A DNA stretch of 64,000 nt from Galbula dea (GCA_013399015.1 VWZX01001149.1:6319-70318); one strand, 5' to 3'. Positions 11,031 to 22,560 are shown, counted from the first letter of the stretch. Numbers and translations are program-made. The notes: generated by a model not told the origin, from the letters alone.

Positions 11031-12430
11031 CTGAATCCTGTGTGGGTTTGTGCTTCAGATGCACCTCAGGGTAGATCTGACACCTCCTGGGGTATCAGTG
11101 GGATGAAGCCTTAAGAATAAGAGGAGAGGCTGGGAGGGGCAATATGTGTTTCTAGATAACTAAAAAGTAGAAAGAAATGCTATTTTTTAGCTGGGTGGTG
11201 ATATTTTTTTTGCCTTACCTCTGCCACCTGATCCCTGAGCTCCAGAAATCCTCCCAGCTCTGAGCTCTTCACCTAAAACCTGTCCATCTTAAAGCCAGTG
11301 AGAGGCAGGCAAAGCTCCTACCTTCTCTCACAATAAACTCCAAAAGAAATAACATACTCACTCAAAACAAAAACAAAAACAAAAGAGAAAACAGAGGGGG
11401 GGGAAAAAAAGACAGAATTTATGTCACTTTTGTCAGGCAGCCAATATCCACAGGAAGTTTACTGGCCTCTGAAAATGTGTGTGGGCAGATGTCAGGCATG
11501 GGCTGCTGTTGCTCAACAGCCTGCTGGTGGGGTTCTGGCAGCACCCTGGAGCTGGGAGGGGTTGAAAAGGGGTTGGAATTTGGGAGGGGAGGAGGGAAGG
11601 AGGCTTGTAAGATGGTGCTTGTGGGCTGGGATGCAGCTGGGGTGCTCCTCACCCTGTCACCTCACAGGTGCAATGGAGTCATGAAGCCTAAGGGCTGGGT
11701 TCCACACCTTGGAGGTCACAGTCTCTTCCCTCCTCAATTATTTCTCTAACCAGGAATGCAGGAGCAGCAAAGGCATTTTAGGGGTTCAGGATATGTGCAC
11801 CCCATTATGTCTCAGGGGGTGCTTGGCTTGGAGAGGAACCAAAAGCTTTGGGAAGAGCCATGGCTCCCTGAGCTTTATTTGTCCTGATGGTCATGACCTG
11901 GTTGCTCATGCTGGAATTCTGGGACTAGTTGCTTCATCCTCTTCCAAGCCAGAGGGAAAGGACCATGTAAAAGATGGGGGGGTTGGGAAAAGGGGGGAGA
12001 GGGGGAGAAAAATAGCCCTCCTGGTAGAAATAGCTGGAGGGAGGTCACCTCCTGCAGAGAGCAGGCTGCTGAGGTGTGTGACAGCAGTGGGAAGGGGACT
12101 CAGGGTTATCCATGGCACCAAAGGGGACATCCTGAAAGTAAGATCATCCCTGGGGCTCTCACTCTGAGGATCTATTCCTGCTAGCTGCCAGCTTGGCTGC
12201 CTGACCACTAATTGCTGGGTGTTGGGTTTTTTGGGAGCTTTGTGGCTCTTCATCAGGAAACATGGGGCTGGGAGAACCAGTGTCCACCCTGCTGGGATCT
12301 GCTTCTCACAGGGTAGGGCTCCAGCAGAGTCACCCTTAGGTGAGTTGTCCCCAAGAAGGGTCAAGGGTCCTGGCATGGGGTCAGGGGAATGATTTGGCTG
12401 AAACTGAATGCCAGAAAAAAAAATAATAGA
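11031..12430. other. Intergenic sequence
   Basis: Contains a short (AAAAAC)n stretch near 11367-11390 and a G9A7 run near 11396-11410. No gene is recognised. The open frame at 11906-12556 on the minus strand has no conserved features. Confidence 0.45.
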
Positions 12431-12439
12431 GAAATTGGT

Positions 12440-13040
12440 TGTGAGCCAGAGGTGCATGAAGAAGAGTGTGAGCAGCAGGTCAAGGGAGGTTCTCCTCCCA
12501 CTCTGCTCTGCCCTAGAGAGGTCACAGCTGGAGCAGTGTGTCCAGTTCTGAGCCACTCAGTTCAAGAGAGACAAGGAACTACTGGAGAGAGTCCAGCAGA
12601 GGCTAGGAAGATGCTGAGGGCACTGCAGCATCTGTGGCAGGAGGAAAGGCTGAGAGCCCTGGGGCTGCTTAGCCTGGAGAAGGGCAGCCCCACAGGGGAG
12701 ATGCTCAGTGCTGAGCAAGAGCTGAAGGACAGAAGGCAAGAGGCTGGGGCTAGACTCTGCTCAGTGGTGCTCAGGGACAGCCCAAGGGGCACTGGGAACT
12801 AACTGGAAGCCAGGAGGTTGCAGCTGAGCAGAAGGAGAAGCTTGTTTGTTGTGAGGGTGTTGGAGCCCTGGCCCAGGCTGCCCAGAGAGGCTGTGGAGTC
12901 TCCTTGTGTGGAGAGATTGCAAGGCCAGCTGGAGGTGATCCTGGGCAAGCTGCTGTGGGTGCCCCTGCTTTAGCAGGGGGTTGGACTAGATGATCCCCAG
13001 AGGTCCCTGCCAACCCCTGCCAGCCTGTGACTCTGTGAGC
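12440..13040 (+). mobile_element. CR1 LINE, 5'-truncated 3' end
   Basis: Runs from gaggtgcatgaagaagagtg through the ttcaagagagacaaggaact and ggctgcttagcctggagaag blocks to gcagggggttggactagatg and ctgtgactctgtgag. It closely resembles the copies at 2135 and 33235. Confidence 0.92.
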
Positions 13041-13044
13041 CACA

Positions 13045-14045
13045 GATTGGCTTGATGCATGCAAGGAGAGGACCCCCCCACTTAAGACCTGTGTCCCTTT
13101 GCCAGGATGTGTCCTGCAAAACCAGGTCCCTCACCCAGAGGTGCCATGGGACACTGCTCTGCTTGGGGACCACTCTTCACTCTTCATCCTCAGGGATGGA
13201 TATGATCTCAGCTCCTCAAGTAGGGTGTGCTGGCTGAGCCTAACCTCACAGCTGCTGACCATGGGTTGCCCCTGGCCACTGCTACCCCTGGAACCCAGAA
13301 AATGGGGGAAAAAAACCCCAAACTCCCAAACCCACCAGCTCTCCTGCTCTTTCCTTCAGATGAGAGAAGAGAAGAGCCTTAATTAGAGCTCTGGGAGGGC
13401 AGGGAGGGTGATGAATCTCTCTGTCCCCTCAGCCATGAGCCTGCACAAGACACTGCTTTGATTAGCATCGTGCAGGAGCCATTAGAGAAGCCAAATTAAT
13501 TTGACTCTCTACAGCTCAACTGAAGTCTGCTCAGCTTAAATGCAAGATGCCCAAGTGTCTTCTCCTTGGCTGTGTCAAGCCCTAATTATTTCTTTGTTTC
13601 CATACTGGAAATTCACTGGCACAAGAAAGCTCCAGGCAGGTCTTGATGTCTGCATTTCCATCTGGAAATCAAGCTGCTGGAGGGAGAAGCTACCCCCTGG
13701 GGACAAGGGACAGCATCAACTGTCCACTAGACCTCTTCAAAACAGAGAAGGACTTTCCTCAGCTGCTAGAGAGAGCAGGGAGCTGTAGAACCTAGGGGAC
13801 CAGGATCTTCTCCAGCACAAGGGTGGCTTTGAGTTGTCCTCCATGACAGCAGGGAGGTCAGTGGCTGCCTCTCCTTCTGGGCTGTCGACCTTAAGAAGAA
13901 AAATAGGAAGAGTCCAGGCCATGAGGAATGATTTGGGTGGGAAATGGTGGTGATGCAATGCAGTGTTTTGGGGAAAATGGGCATTTTTGGCAAGTAGAGA
14001 AGAAAGGAGGGGAAATTACCTCTTCCTGACTCTTCCTCTGGCTTG
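13045..14045. other. Intergenic sequence with an AT-rich core
   Basis: No gene is recognised. The part around 13435-13610 is AT-richer and poor in repeats, with homeobox-like TAATT cores and ttgattagcatcg; it could be a conserved noncoding element, but only a multi-species alignment would show that. Confidence 0.35.
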
Positions 14046-14049
14046 TTTG

Positions 14050-14612
14050 GACCATTTCATCTGCAGGGCAGATGAGACCAAGCTGAGTGGAAAAGTTGAC
14101 ACCCCTGAGGGGGGAGATGTCATCTAGAGGGACCTGGACAAGCTTGAGAAGTGTGTCTGTGTGAACCTCCTGAGGATCAACAAGGTCAAGAGCAAGGTCC
14201 TGCACCTGGGTTAGGGCAAGCCTGGGGGGTGAAGGGATGGAGAGCAGCTCTGAGGAGGNCAGGGAGACCTTACTGCAGCCTTGCAGAACTTAAAGGACCT
14301 AGAAGAAAGCTGGGGACAGACTTGTTAGCAGGTCCTGTTGGGACAGGACAGGGGCTGATGGTTTGGAACTAAAGGAGGGAGATTTAGACTAGAGAGAAGG
14401 AAGAATTTTTTTCTGCTGAGGGTGGTGGGAGCCTGTCCCAGATTGCCCAGAGAGGTGGGAGATGTCCCATCCCTGGAACCATTGCAGCTCAGGTTGTTTG
14501 GAGCTGTGAGCAACCTGCTCTAGTTGCAGATGTCCCTGCTGACTGCAGGGAGTTGGACTAGATGACACTGAAAGGTTCCTTCCAACCCAAACCATTCTGT
14601 GATTCTAGGATT
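14050..14612 (+). mobile_element. CR1 LINE interrupted by a single N
   Basis: The left part (14050-14258) is CR1 reverse transcriptase sequence beyond the catalytic box (gcagatgagaccaagctgag, aaggtcctgcacctgggtta). The right part (14260-14612) is the 3' end. The CR1 segment that should lie between them is missing, exactly at the N at 14259. The right part is shared, inverted, with 18813-19166. Confidence 0.9.
14259..14259. other. Single ambiguous base at a CR1 discontinuity
   Basis: One N where two non-adjacent CR1 segments meet and where an inverted duplication begins. It probably marks an assembly join or patched gap rather than a simple base ambiguity. Confidence 0.6.
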
Positions 14613-14732
14613 GTTATGTTCCTGTAGCTATGGGAAGACACCAGTGAGGGACAGAGACCCAAGAGTGTTTTGATAAACAGCAAATCCCCCAAGCAGCCAA
14701 AATGGCAGCAATTCAGGCAGTTTTGGGGAAAA
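14260..14732 (+). repeat. Left arm of an inverted duplication (partner 18697-19166)
   Basis: Includes the CR1 3' end plus about 120 bases of non-CR1 flank (cttcctgtagctatggga-like to caggcagttttggggaaaa). The same flank occurs reverse-complemented at 18697-18813. Shared non-repeat flank shows a duplication rather than two independent CR1 insertions. Confidence 0.85.
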
Positions 14733-14739
14733 CTCAGGT

Positions 14740-15125
14740 GAGATCTTCACTTCCCTACAACAGTGAACTAAAAAGCCAGAATGAACAAGAAAAAGTAAAA
14801 CTGCTGCCAAAAAAGCTTGAAAATGTGGTTGCTGAGAGAGGTTCTGCCACAGCTCTGCTGCTTCCAAGGTCTCCTAACCCCTCATAAGGATGGGGAAAGG
14901 CCACAGGTTACTCCTTGTGGATCTTGAGTGCCAGGCCCATGATGTTGGAGGCCTTTCTGGAAAAGGTGACACTCCAATTTACTGCTGTAAGGTAAAATCC
15001 AGCCTGATTTAGCCTGTGAGCAATCCCCTCAGAAGGATGCTGGAGGAGGACAGTGTTCAGCATCAGTTCCCAATGAGCCAAAAGAGACCTAAAAATCCAG
15101 GAGGATGTGAGACATGAGTTGACCT
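14740..15125. other. Intergenic sequence, nothing recognised
   Basis: Unique-looking sequence with no exon or repeat that I can identify. Confidence 0.45.
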
Positions 15126-15129
15126 GAGG

Positions 15130-15305
15130 GACTCAGGTGTCTACAGAGGTGTTTAAAAAGTGCCTAGATGAGGTACTTAGGGACATGGGTTAATTTTAGG
15201 GACAGGGTTTAGTCTTAGGGACAGGGTTTAGTGGCTGACAGTGCTAGGTTGCTGGTTGGCCTTGATGATCTTAGAGGTCTCTTCCAACCTTGGTAATTCT
15301 GTGAG
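15130..15305 (+). mobile_element. CR1 LINE tail with an internal 23-bp duplication
   Basis: CR1 3' end (aggtgtttaaaaagtgccta, ggccttgatgatcttagagg, ccttggtaattctgtga). The block ttagggacagggtttagt occurs twice at about 15197-15235, a small internal duplication. Confidence 0.85.
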
Positions 15306-15897
15306 CTAGAAAAATTCCACATTAATCCAGGAGGATGGAGCTATCTGAAAGCAGCTGTGAAAGCAGAAGGTAGCTATGGTAAAGCCAAATATTTCTCTTT
15401 TCCCTGCCCTCCAGCCATGGGGAATTGCCATCAGCTCTGGGCTCTGATGCCAAGGTAAGCACTGGCATGACTGCAGAGCTGGTTTGGGAGCTCAGCTCTG
15501 CCATCTTCCCTGAAGTCACTTCCTTGCTTAATTGATTTAATCTGGTTTAATGAGCTCTTGCTCCACACACCCTGCTGGAGCCAGGGGAGGTTGGCTCCCT
15601 GCCTATCCTCTGCCCGGAAATCCAGCAGCCTGCCTCACCCCTTTCTTCCCAGGGCTCTGCTTTCCTTCCAGTCTCCCCAAGGACTGGAGCAGCCATCCCA
15701 GAGGTGTTTGGCAAGGATGCCAGGCTTGGATACATCCCTGCATGCAGCACAACACATCTCACATCACCCAGCCTTGCAGGTTGTCCTCCAATGTTGCTCG
15801 TGTTGTCTGAGCTCCATGGATGGGGCCGTGGAGCTTCTGGGGTTCCCAGCAGAGTCACAGCCAGAGCACAGCCAAGAGAGCTGAAAAATCAGAGAAG
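15306..15897. other. Intergenic sequence, nothing recognised
   Basis: No gene or repeat is recognised. Open frames on both strands here lack conserved motifs. Confidence 0.45.
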
Positions 15898-16565
15898 CAT
15901 AGAATCACAGAATGCTTTCTGTTGGAAAGGGACCTTTCAAGATCATCTAGTGTCAAAATTTCTTCCTTCTCTCTAGTCTAAATCTCCCTCCTTTAGTTCC
16001 AAACCATCAGCCCCTGTCCTGTCCCAACAGGACCTCCTAAAAACTCTGCCCCAGCTTTCTCCTAGGTCCTTTAAGTTCTGCAAGGCTGCTGTAAGGTCTC
16101 CCTGGAGCCTTCTCTTCTGCAGATTCAACAACCCCAATTCTCTCAGCCTGGCCTCACAGCAGAGAGGTTCCAGCCCTCAGATCATTTCTCTGGCCTCCTC
16201 TGGCCCTGCTCCCCCAGCTCCATGTCTGTGCTGTGCTGGGGACTCCAGAGCTGGCCCCAGCACTGCAGCTGAGGTCTCCCCAGAGCAGAGCAGAGGCACA
16301 ATCCCCTCCCTGCCCTGCTGGCCATGCTGCTGGGGCTGCAGCCCAGGACAGGGTTGGCTTCTGGGGTGTGAGCACACATTGCTGCCTCATCTCCAGCTTC
16401 TCACCCACCAGTACTTCCAAGTCCACCTCCTCAGAGCTGCTCTCCATCCCTTCCTCCCCCAGGCTGTGTTGATACTGGGACTTGCCCTGCCCCAGCTGCA
16501 GGTGCTTGCTCTTGACCTTGTTGACCTTCATGAGGTTCACATGGGCCCAGCTCTCAAGGGGCATA
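15898..16565 (-). mobile_element. CR1 LINE, internally deleted, minus strand
   Basis: The 3' tail (tagaatcacagaatgctttc...gatcatctagt) is fused directly to a more 5' CR1 segment beginning atttcttccttctctctagt, with about 120 bases missing. From 15960 to about 16210 it is nearly identical to 19018-19265. Confidence 0.9.
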
Positions 16566-16569
16566 AATA

Positions 16570-17175
16570 AAGGAGTCAGAGGATGGAAGGGCAGTTTGCC
16601 AGATGCCCACAGCTCTTGTAGGTTTATTTATCCACCCAGCCTGTGCTGGTTGTACCAGGATGGTGACCCAGAGGAAGGCTGTGGGTCCTAGGATGAGGAG
16701 GACTGAGCCATCTAAAAGGCATACAGGGGGAGGACCAGGGGAACCAAATTCTCCTCAAGGCTGTAGGACATGCTGCTGCCTGAAAACCAACCCAGGGGAC
16801 AACCCATGTGATGGGGAAACCCCAGGCAGAGCTAAGAGCTGATCTGAGGCTGATTGAAAATGAAAGGAGGGAAAGATTTACAAGCCTGAGTGGGATGCAG
16901 AGCTAAAAATAGAGCTCCCATGGCTGGGTGAGGGAGAGAAGTATCTGAGGCCACTGCCTGTCTCTTTGCTGTGGTGATGTCAATGCATGGCACTTGACCC
17001 CAGAGAAAGTCCTCTCCCTTAAGAGCATCCAGATGAGGCACACAGTGACCTACAGCCTCACTTGCTGCTCTTTGTACAGCTGAAGGGAGGCACATCACCC
17101 TTCTCTGAGCAGGAGAAGCCAACACTGAAGGCTGGACCATGCTTCCCTGATGCTCCTGGGACAAAAACAGCACCA
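16570..17175. other. Intergenic sequence, nothing recognised
   Basis: No gene or repeat is recognised between two minus-strand CR1 copies. Confidence 0.45.
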
Positions 17176-17177
17176 GA

Positions 17178-17370
17178 GGTTTGGAATTACAGACTCCTGA
17201 AGGTTGGAAGAGACCTCTAAGATCATCAAGTCCAACCATCAACCTAGCACCACCATGTCACTCAACCAGGTCCTTAAATACTGCATCTAGATGTTTTCTA
17301 ACCCCCTCCAGGGATGGTGACTCCACCACTGCCCTAGGCAGCCTGGGCCAGTGCCTAACAACAGGTCCCT
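17178..17370 (-). mobile_element. CR1 LINE 3' end, minus strand
   Basis: Reads ctgaaggttggaagagacct, ctaagatcatcaagtccaac, and ccagggatggtgactccacc, the reverse complement of the CR1 subgroup with the ggtcttagagatc tail. Confidence 0.88.
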
Positions 17371-17784
17371 ACTACAAAAGCCCAAGGTGGACAAAGTCTT
17401 TGGGGAAGCTCCTGGAAATCCTGAGGGTTTCCCATGCTGAGTTTCTGGTTTTGAACCAGATTTCCCTGAAATCTGGAAACATCTGCACCCATCAAATCCC
17501 CAGGGAAGTGCTGCAGGGCTGCCAGTGCTGCTGCAGCTCCCAGAGCCAGCTAAATCCTCAAAAAAGGAACACAAAAATCAAACCCAAAAACAAACCCCCA
17601 AAAGACTAAACAGTGTCAAAGTCATGTCAAGCATCTGGCTTTTAAACAGGCCATAAAAGTGCTGAGGCACCACTGAGTGTGATGGATCCCTAACCACCCT
17701 GCCCCACCTGCTCACCCTTGCCTGCAAACCACACTTATGGGGGGGGAAACCAGGACCCTGCTGAGCTGAGCTCATGTAAGGAGC

Positions 17785-18278
17785 AGAGCAAAGGTCTCAG
17801 GGTTGCTGAGAAAGTGGCTGGAACATGTCCAGAGAAGGGCCAGGAGAATGAGCAGAGGCCTGGAGCACCTCTGCTACGAGCACAGGCTGAGAGAGTTGGG
17901 GTTGTTCAGGCTGGAGAAGAGAAGGCTCCAGGGAGACCTTCTGGTGGCCTTCCAGGATCTGAAGGGGGCTACAAGAAAGCTGGGGAGAGACTTTTGAGGA
18001 GGTCAGGTAGTGATAGGACTAGGGGGAATGGATGCAAGCTAGAGGAGGGGAGATTTAGATTGGATATCAGGAGGAAGTTCTTCCCTGTGAGGGTGGGGAG
18101 ACACCAGAACAGGTTGCCCAGAGAGGTTGTGGAAGCTCCATCCCTGGAAGCTTTGGAGGCCAGGCTGGCTGGGGTTGTGGGCAAGCTGCTCTAGTGGGAG
18201 GTGTCCCTGACAGGCAGGGGGGTTGGAACTAGATGATCTGTAAGGTCCCTTCCAGCTCTGACCATTCTAGGTTTCTTC
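17785..18278 (+). mobile_element. CR1 LINE 3' end
   Basis: Contains ctgagagagttggggttgtt, gacaccagaacaggttgccc, gtgggaggtgtccctgacag and gttggaactagatgatctgt. It is very like the inverted copy at 58560-59130 and the fragment at 50470-50587, pointing to a younger subfamily. Confidence 0.9.
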
Positions 18279-18695
18279 AACATCAGCTAATAAATCTGTG
18301 TCAGGTTTTGGGGTCCTGGAGCTGTGGCTGCTCTCAGTCACCTCCTGCTCTGCTGAGCTGCTCCCAGCTGCTGAAAGTGCCAGTCTGTGGCTGAAAAAGA
18401 AACCCTCTAAAAAAAACATAGAACACCTAAAAGCCCTTGTATCTCTGAGCAGGCAGCTGGTGAGTGAGGTCTTGGCATGGTAGAGACACCAGTCCTCCAG
18501 CCCTCCAAGTCTGACCCACTGTGTTTTCCTGCCTCAGTTTCCCTTCCATACTCTGGGAGCAGCTCTTCCCCCTGTGGGAGCTGCATCCCTCCCATGGCCA
18601 TTCCCCCAGCACCACACCTCAGTTGGGGAAACTCCAGACAGTTGATACAGGGGAATGAAAAGGGGAAATAATAATAGGGAGAAGTGAAAATGGCT
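18279..18695. other. Intergenic sequence, nothing recognised
   Basis: Unique-looking sequence with no recognised feature. Confidence 0.45.
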
Positions 18696-18696
18696 T

Positions 18697-19166
18697 TTTC
18701 CCCAAAACTGCCTGAATTGCTGCCATTTTGGCTGCTTGGGGGATTTGCTGTTTATCAAAACACTCTTGGGTCTCTGTCCCTCACTGGTGTCTTCCCATAG
18801 CTTCAGGAACATAACAGTCCTAGAATCACAGAATGGTTTGGGTGGGAAGGAAACTTTCAATGTCATCTAGACCTGCAGGCAGCAGGACATCTGCAACTAG
18901 AGCAGGTTGCTCACAGCCCCAAACAACCTGAGCTGCAATGGTTCCAGGGATGGGACATCTCCCACCTCTCTGGGCAATCTGGGACAGGCTCCCACCACCC
19001 TCAGCAGAAAAAAATTCTTCCTTCTCTCTAGTCTAAATCTCCCTCCTTTAGTTCCAAACCATCAGCCCCTGTCCTGTCCCAACAGGACCTCCTAAAAACT
19101 CTGCCCCAGCTTTCTCCTAGGTCCTTTAAGTTCTGCAAGGCTGCTGTAAGGTCTCCCTGGAGCCTT
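18697..19166 (-). repeat. Right arm of the inverted duplication (partner 14260-14732)
   Basis: Reverse complement of the left arm, including about 120 bases of shared non-CR1 flank (18697-18813) and the CR1 3' end. The arms are separated by about 4 kb and differ by scattered substitutions and small indels. Confidence 0.85.
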
Positions 19167-19610
19167 CTCTTCTGCAGATTCAACAACCCCAATTCTCTCA
19201 GCCTGGCCTCACAGCAGAGAGCTTCCAACCCTCAGATCATTTCTGTGGCCTCCTCTGGCCCTGCTCCCCCAGGTCCATGTCTGTGCTGTGCTGAGGACTC
19301 CAGAGCTGGCCCCAGCACTGCAGCTGAGGTCTCCCTAGAGCAGAGCAGAGTAGAGGCACAATCCCCTCCCTGCCCTGCTGGCCATGCTGCTGAGGCTGCA
19401 GCCCAGGATGTGGTTGGTTTCAGGGCTGTGAGCACACATTGCTGCCTCATGGGGAGCTTTTCACCCACCAGCACCCCCAAGTCCTTCTCCTGGGGGCTGC
19501 TCTCCATCCCTTCACTCCCCCAGGCTGTGTTGATACTGGGGCTTGCCCTGCCCCAGGTGCAGGATGCTGGGCAGGGAGAGGATCAATGCCCAGCACCACA
19601 AGGATGAGCC
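18814..19610 (-). mobile_element. CR1 LINE, long 3' end, minus strand
   Basis: From the tail (ctagaatcacagaatggttt) through gcaggttgctcacagcccca and the aattctctcagcctggcctc block to ccaggctgtgttgatactgg. The minus-strand frame is broken by stops. Confidence 0.92.
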
Positions 19611-19614
19611 AGAG

Positions 19615-21290
19615 GAGGACTCTGCTCCCTGCTGCCTCCTCACCTTCTGCCTCAAGGCACTGAAATGATGTTGGAAGAAACCCCCAGAGCTCATTTTGCC
19701 CATTGAGGCCATCACCCTCCCCAAACCTGCTCCAGCACAGGGGTCCTCACTGTCCTCCTTCCTGCACTACAACCTCAACCCTAGAAAGCATCTGGAAGAT
19801 GCTGAATAAACAGCAGAGCAACTGCTGGTGGAGCTGGAATGGGCAAAACCCACTCAAGCAGCCATCTCCTGGGAGCTCAATACCCCAAATATCCCCTATC
19901 CTCACACTGGGGATAATGTTTTCTCCTCTCTGTGTGTGGAGGACAGAAGGAGATGATGCTGGCCAGGCCAGATGTGAAATGTCAAAGCAGACAGAACTTT
20001 GAAGAGACTTATAAAAGAGAAGTTAACTTGTATTTACAAGAAGCCATTCCAGGGCTGTTTGCTTTGCCTGTTGTTTATCCTCAGACATTCGTGCTACTTG
20101 AGGTTTGGCCACACAGCTCATGGAAAGCAGTGGAGTTTGGCATGCCAAAAGGGCTGTGTACATGAGAGAACATTTATTTGTCATGAGCAGCTGCTATTTC
20201 CTCCACTAAAGACCTTCTTCATCCAGGCAGGGCTGGGAAGTGCTCATTTACAGCTGTCAGGAGTCTCTGAGGGCTCTGAGGAGGTCTCAGCAACACGTAG
20301 CTCCATGAAGATGAGCTCTCAGCACTTAGTGCCAGCAAAGCAGGGCTTGGCCAGAGCTTGGGCTCTGCTCTGTGGTCCATTAGGCTGCTGGAGGAAGCTC
20401 ATCAGAAGTGATCACATCCTGCATCAGTTTTGGAAGCTTCTTGCATCCTGGGAGAGAGCTCCTGCATCCTCTGGTTCCTTGGGTCACTGCTATCCCCTAC
20501 ATGCCCTGGTCCCCTGGGGCTATTCTCAGCAAGGTCATCACCATCCCTCACATCTTCTGCAGGGCCATGTCCATGATGTGGATATGAAGCAGCATGAAGC
20601 CTCTGCAAACCTCCTGCAGCTCTGCAAATGGGGAGGGGGGAAAGGCAGCAAGACCAGGCTCTGCCCTGGTGTGTTTGGCCACCAGCCATTGCCATGTTCA
20701 GAAGGTTTCTCTGCAGGTCATCACCCTTCATCCATTGCCTTTTGCATCCCCAAGTTTTGGCAGCTAAATCAGCCCAGAAACCTGAGTGCTGCCTGCAAGA
20801 TGCTGTGGGAGGTGCAGACTTGCTGCTGCTGGGGTGGGGGGAGTGGGGACATCCTGAGACAGGAAAACACTGAGCCCCTGACAAGGCTGAGAGGGGTTCA
20901 GGGCTTAAACCCAAATCCCAAAAGATCCAGGGCAGGACATCCACTGGTTCAAACAGCCAGTTACCCCCTCAGCAAGGTCCTTCTCTGCCAGCTTCCTTGC
21001 TGGAGCAGCTTGCTCAGCATTTTCCTTCTTGGTGGAGCTGTGCTTGGGCAAGCTGGAGCCAGCTCTTCCTCCCCAGGCATGGGATCATCCTGCAGCACCA
21101 GCTACAGCCACCCCATGGAGCAGTTTCAGACAGCTCTGATGCCAAAGGCTTCTCAAATAGCTACTCAAGAAGCTCTTGATTCTTTTCATTATTTAGTATG
21201 ATGATTAATGTGCTGGAACAGCAGAAATCACGAAGGCTTCCCAAGTTTAGAGTCAATAAGCTCTCTCTGAGAGGGAGCTGAAGGGCCCTG
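19615..21290. other. Intergenic sequence containing a 400-codon open frame
   Basis: Apart from the plus-strand open frame 19999-21201, listed separately, I recognise no gene or repeat here. Confidence 0.4.
19999..21201 (+). other. Unassigned 400-codon open reading frame
   Basis: One of the two longest uninterrupted frames in the window, from ATG to TGA, in repeat-free sequence. The predicted product is rich in Ser, His, Cys, Trp and Gln, has no signal peptide, no recognisable domain and no internal repeat, and resembles translated noncoding DNA. A TATA-like cttataaaag lies just after the ATG rather than before it. I do not recognise it and do not call it a gene; it is recorded because its length is unusual for chance. 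Confidence 0.2.
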
Positions 21291-21295
21291 GTATG

Positions 21296-21365
21296 GTTTC
21301 AGAGAACCATGAAGGTTGGAAGAGACCTCTAAGATCATCAAGTCCAACTGTTTCATCCCTTGGGA
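21296..21365 (-). mobile_element. CR1 LINE terminal tail, minus strand
   Basis: Only the last 60-70 bases of a CR1: accatgaaggttggaagaga, cctctaagatcatcaagtcc. Confidence 0.8.
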
Positions 21366-21835
21366 GCAAAAAATCAGCACCTGACCACTTTTCAAGGGAG
21401 CTCAGCTCTCCCCCAGGCATTGCAGTGATGCTCTCAGGGGAGCTCTCCTCTCCATCCAGCCCACCCAAGGGTCCTGGGAGCACCAGTCCCTATCCCCTAC
21501 CAGGGGAAAGATGCAGATCTGGAGACCTAAGCCCAGCAGGTTGCTGCTTTGCTCTACTTTGTCCCTCTCAAGGGGAAGCAGCTCATGTTTTCCTCACATT
21601 TTTCTGAAGTCACTTGATGTTTTTAGAAGGATGTGCTAAGCCAGGAAGGATTTCTTCTTGCTGCTGTGTTTGCTTTGGGACTTCTTGTCTCTGCACAGCA
21701 GTGCCCAGTGCATTCTTCAAATGGCATTTAATTGCCCTTTCCTCCTTTCCTTGGGCTTGCTGGTGCCTTTTTGGGAGTGAAGGGGCAGCCCCAGGGGGCC
21801 ATACAGCTGCTGGAGCAGCAGACTTCCCAGGGGAC
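21366..21835. other. Intergenic sequence, nothing recognised
   Basis: No exon or repeat family is recognised. Confidence 0.4.
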
Positions 21836-22560
21836 ACTTTTGGGGTCCCCATCCTTGCAGGGCAAATCCTGTTCTCCTAGGAGGTCCTTGTCCTTTTAGG
21901 GAGTCACTGTGGGGTCCTTGTCCTGGCTTTGGGGTTACTGTTCTTATAGGAGGGGTCTTAGCCCTCAGTGAGGGTGTTTGTGGGGTCCTCATGCTTGCAG
22001 AAGGTCTCAGCCCCTTGTGCTGTGCCCTTGTACTCATAGAAGATCACCAACTTTGTAAGGAGCCCCTGAGAAGTCCTTGTCTTCTTAGGATGTCACAGTG
22101 GGCTCCTTGCCTTGGCTTCAGGGTCCTTGTTCTCATGGTGGGGAGGTTCCCTGTCTTGTAGGAGGTCATTATGGGGTCCTCATCCTTGCAAAGGGTCTAG
22201 TGTGCTGCCCTTGTACTCATAGGAGGTCTCTATCCTCAGAGGGGTCATTGTGGGGTCCTTGTTCTGACACAGAGGTCCTTGTTCTCAGAGAAGGCCCTCA
22301 GAGGGGGTCATTGTGGGGTCCTTGTCCTGACATGTAGGTCTCTGTCCTCACAGAGGGGTCTCTGTTCTTCTAGAGGGTCATTGTGGGGTCCTTGTCCTAG
22401 AACAGAGGTCCTTGTTCTCAGAGAAGGTCCTCAGAGGGGGTCACTGTGGGATCCTTGTCCTTCCAGAAGTTCTAAGGCTCTTGTAGGGTGCTCTTGTCCC
22501 TCCCAGGAGGTCTCTTTCTTTGCAGGGGGCCATCCCTGTCCTCTTAAGGGATCCTTGAGG
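21836..22560 (+). repeat. Degenerate minisatellite, GGTCCTTGTCCT-type units
   Basis: Repeated words tcattgtggggtccttgt, aggtccttgttctcagag and ccttgtactcatagaagg recur every 25-35 bases. The best-preserved part, about 22238-22450, shows a longer unit of about 70 bases in which gaggggtcattgtggggtcc is followed by aggtccttgttctcagagaa. Confidence 0.75.

Noticed and set aside
12389..12802. Open frames beginning near MLRALQHLWQEERLRALGLL, also at 2287, 33136 and 35268
   Set aside because: The same peptide recurs at several loci because it is translated CR1 3' sequence; it is not a host gene family.
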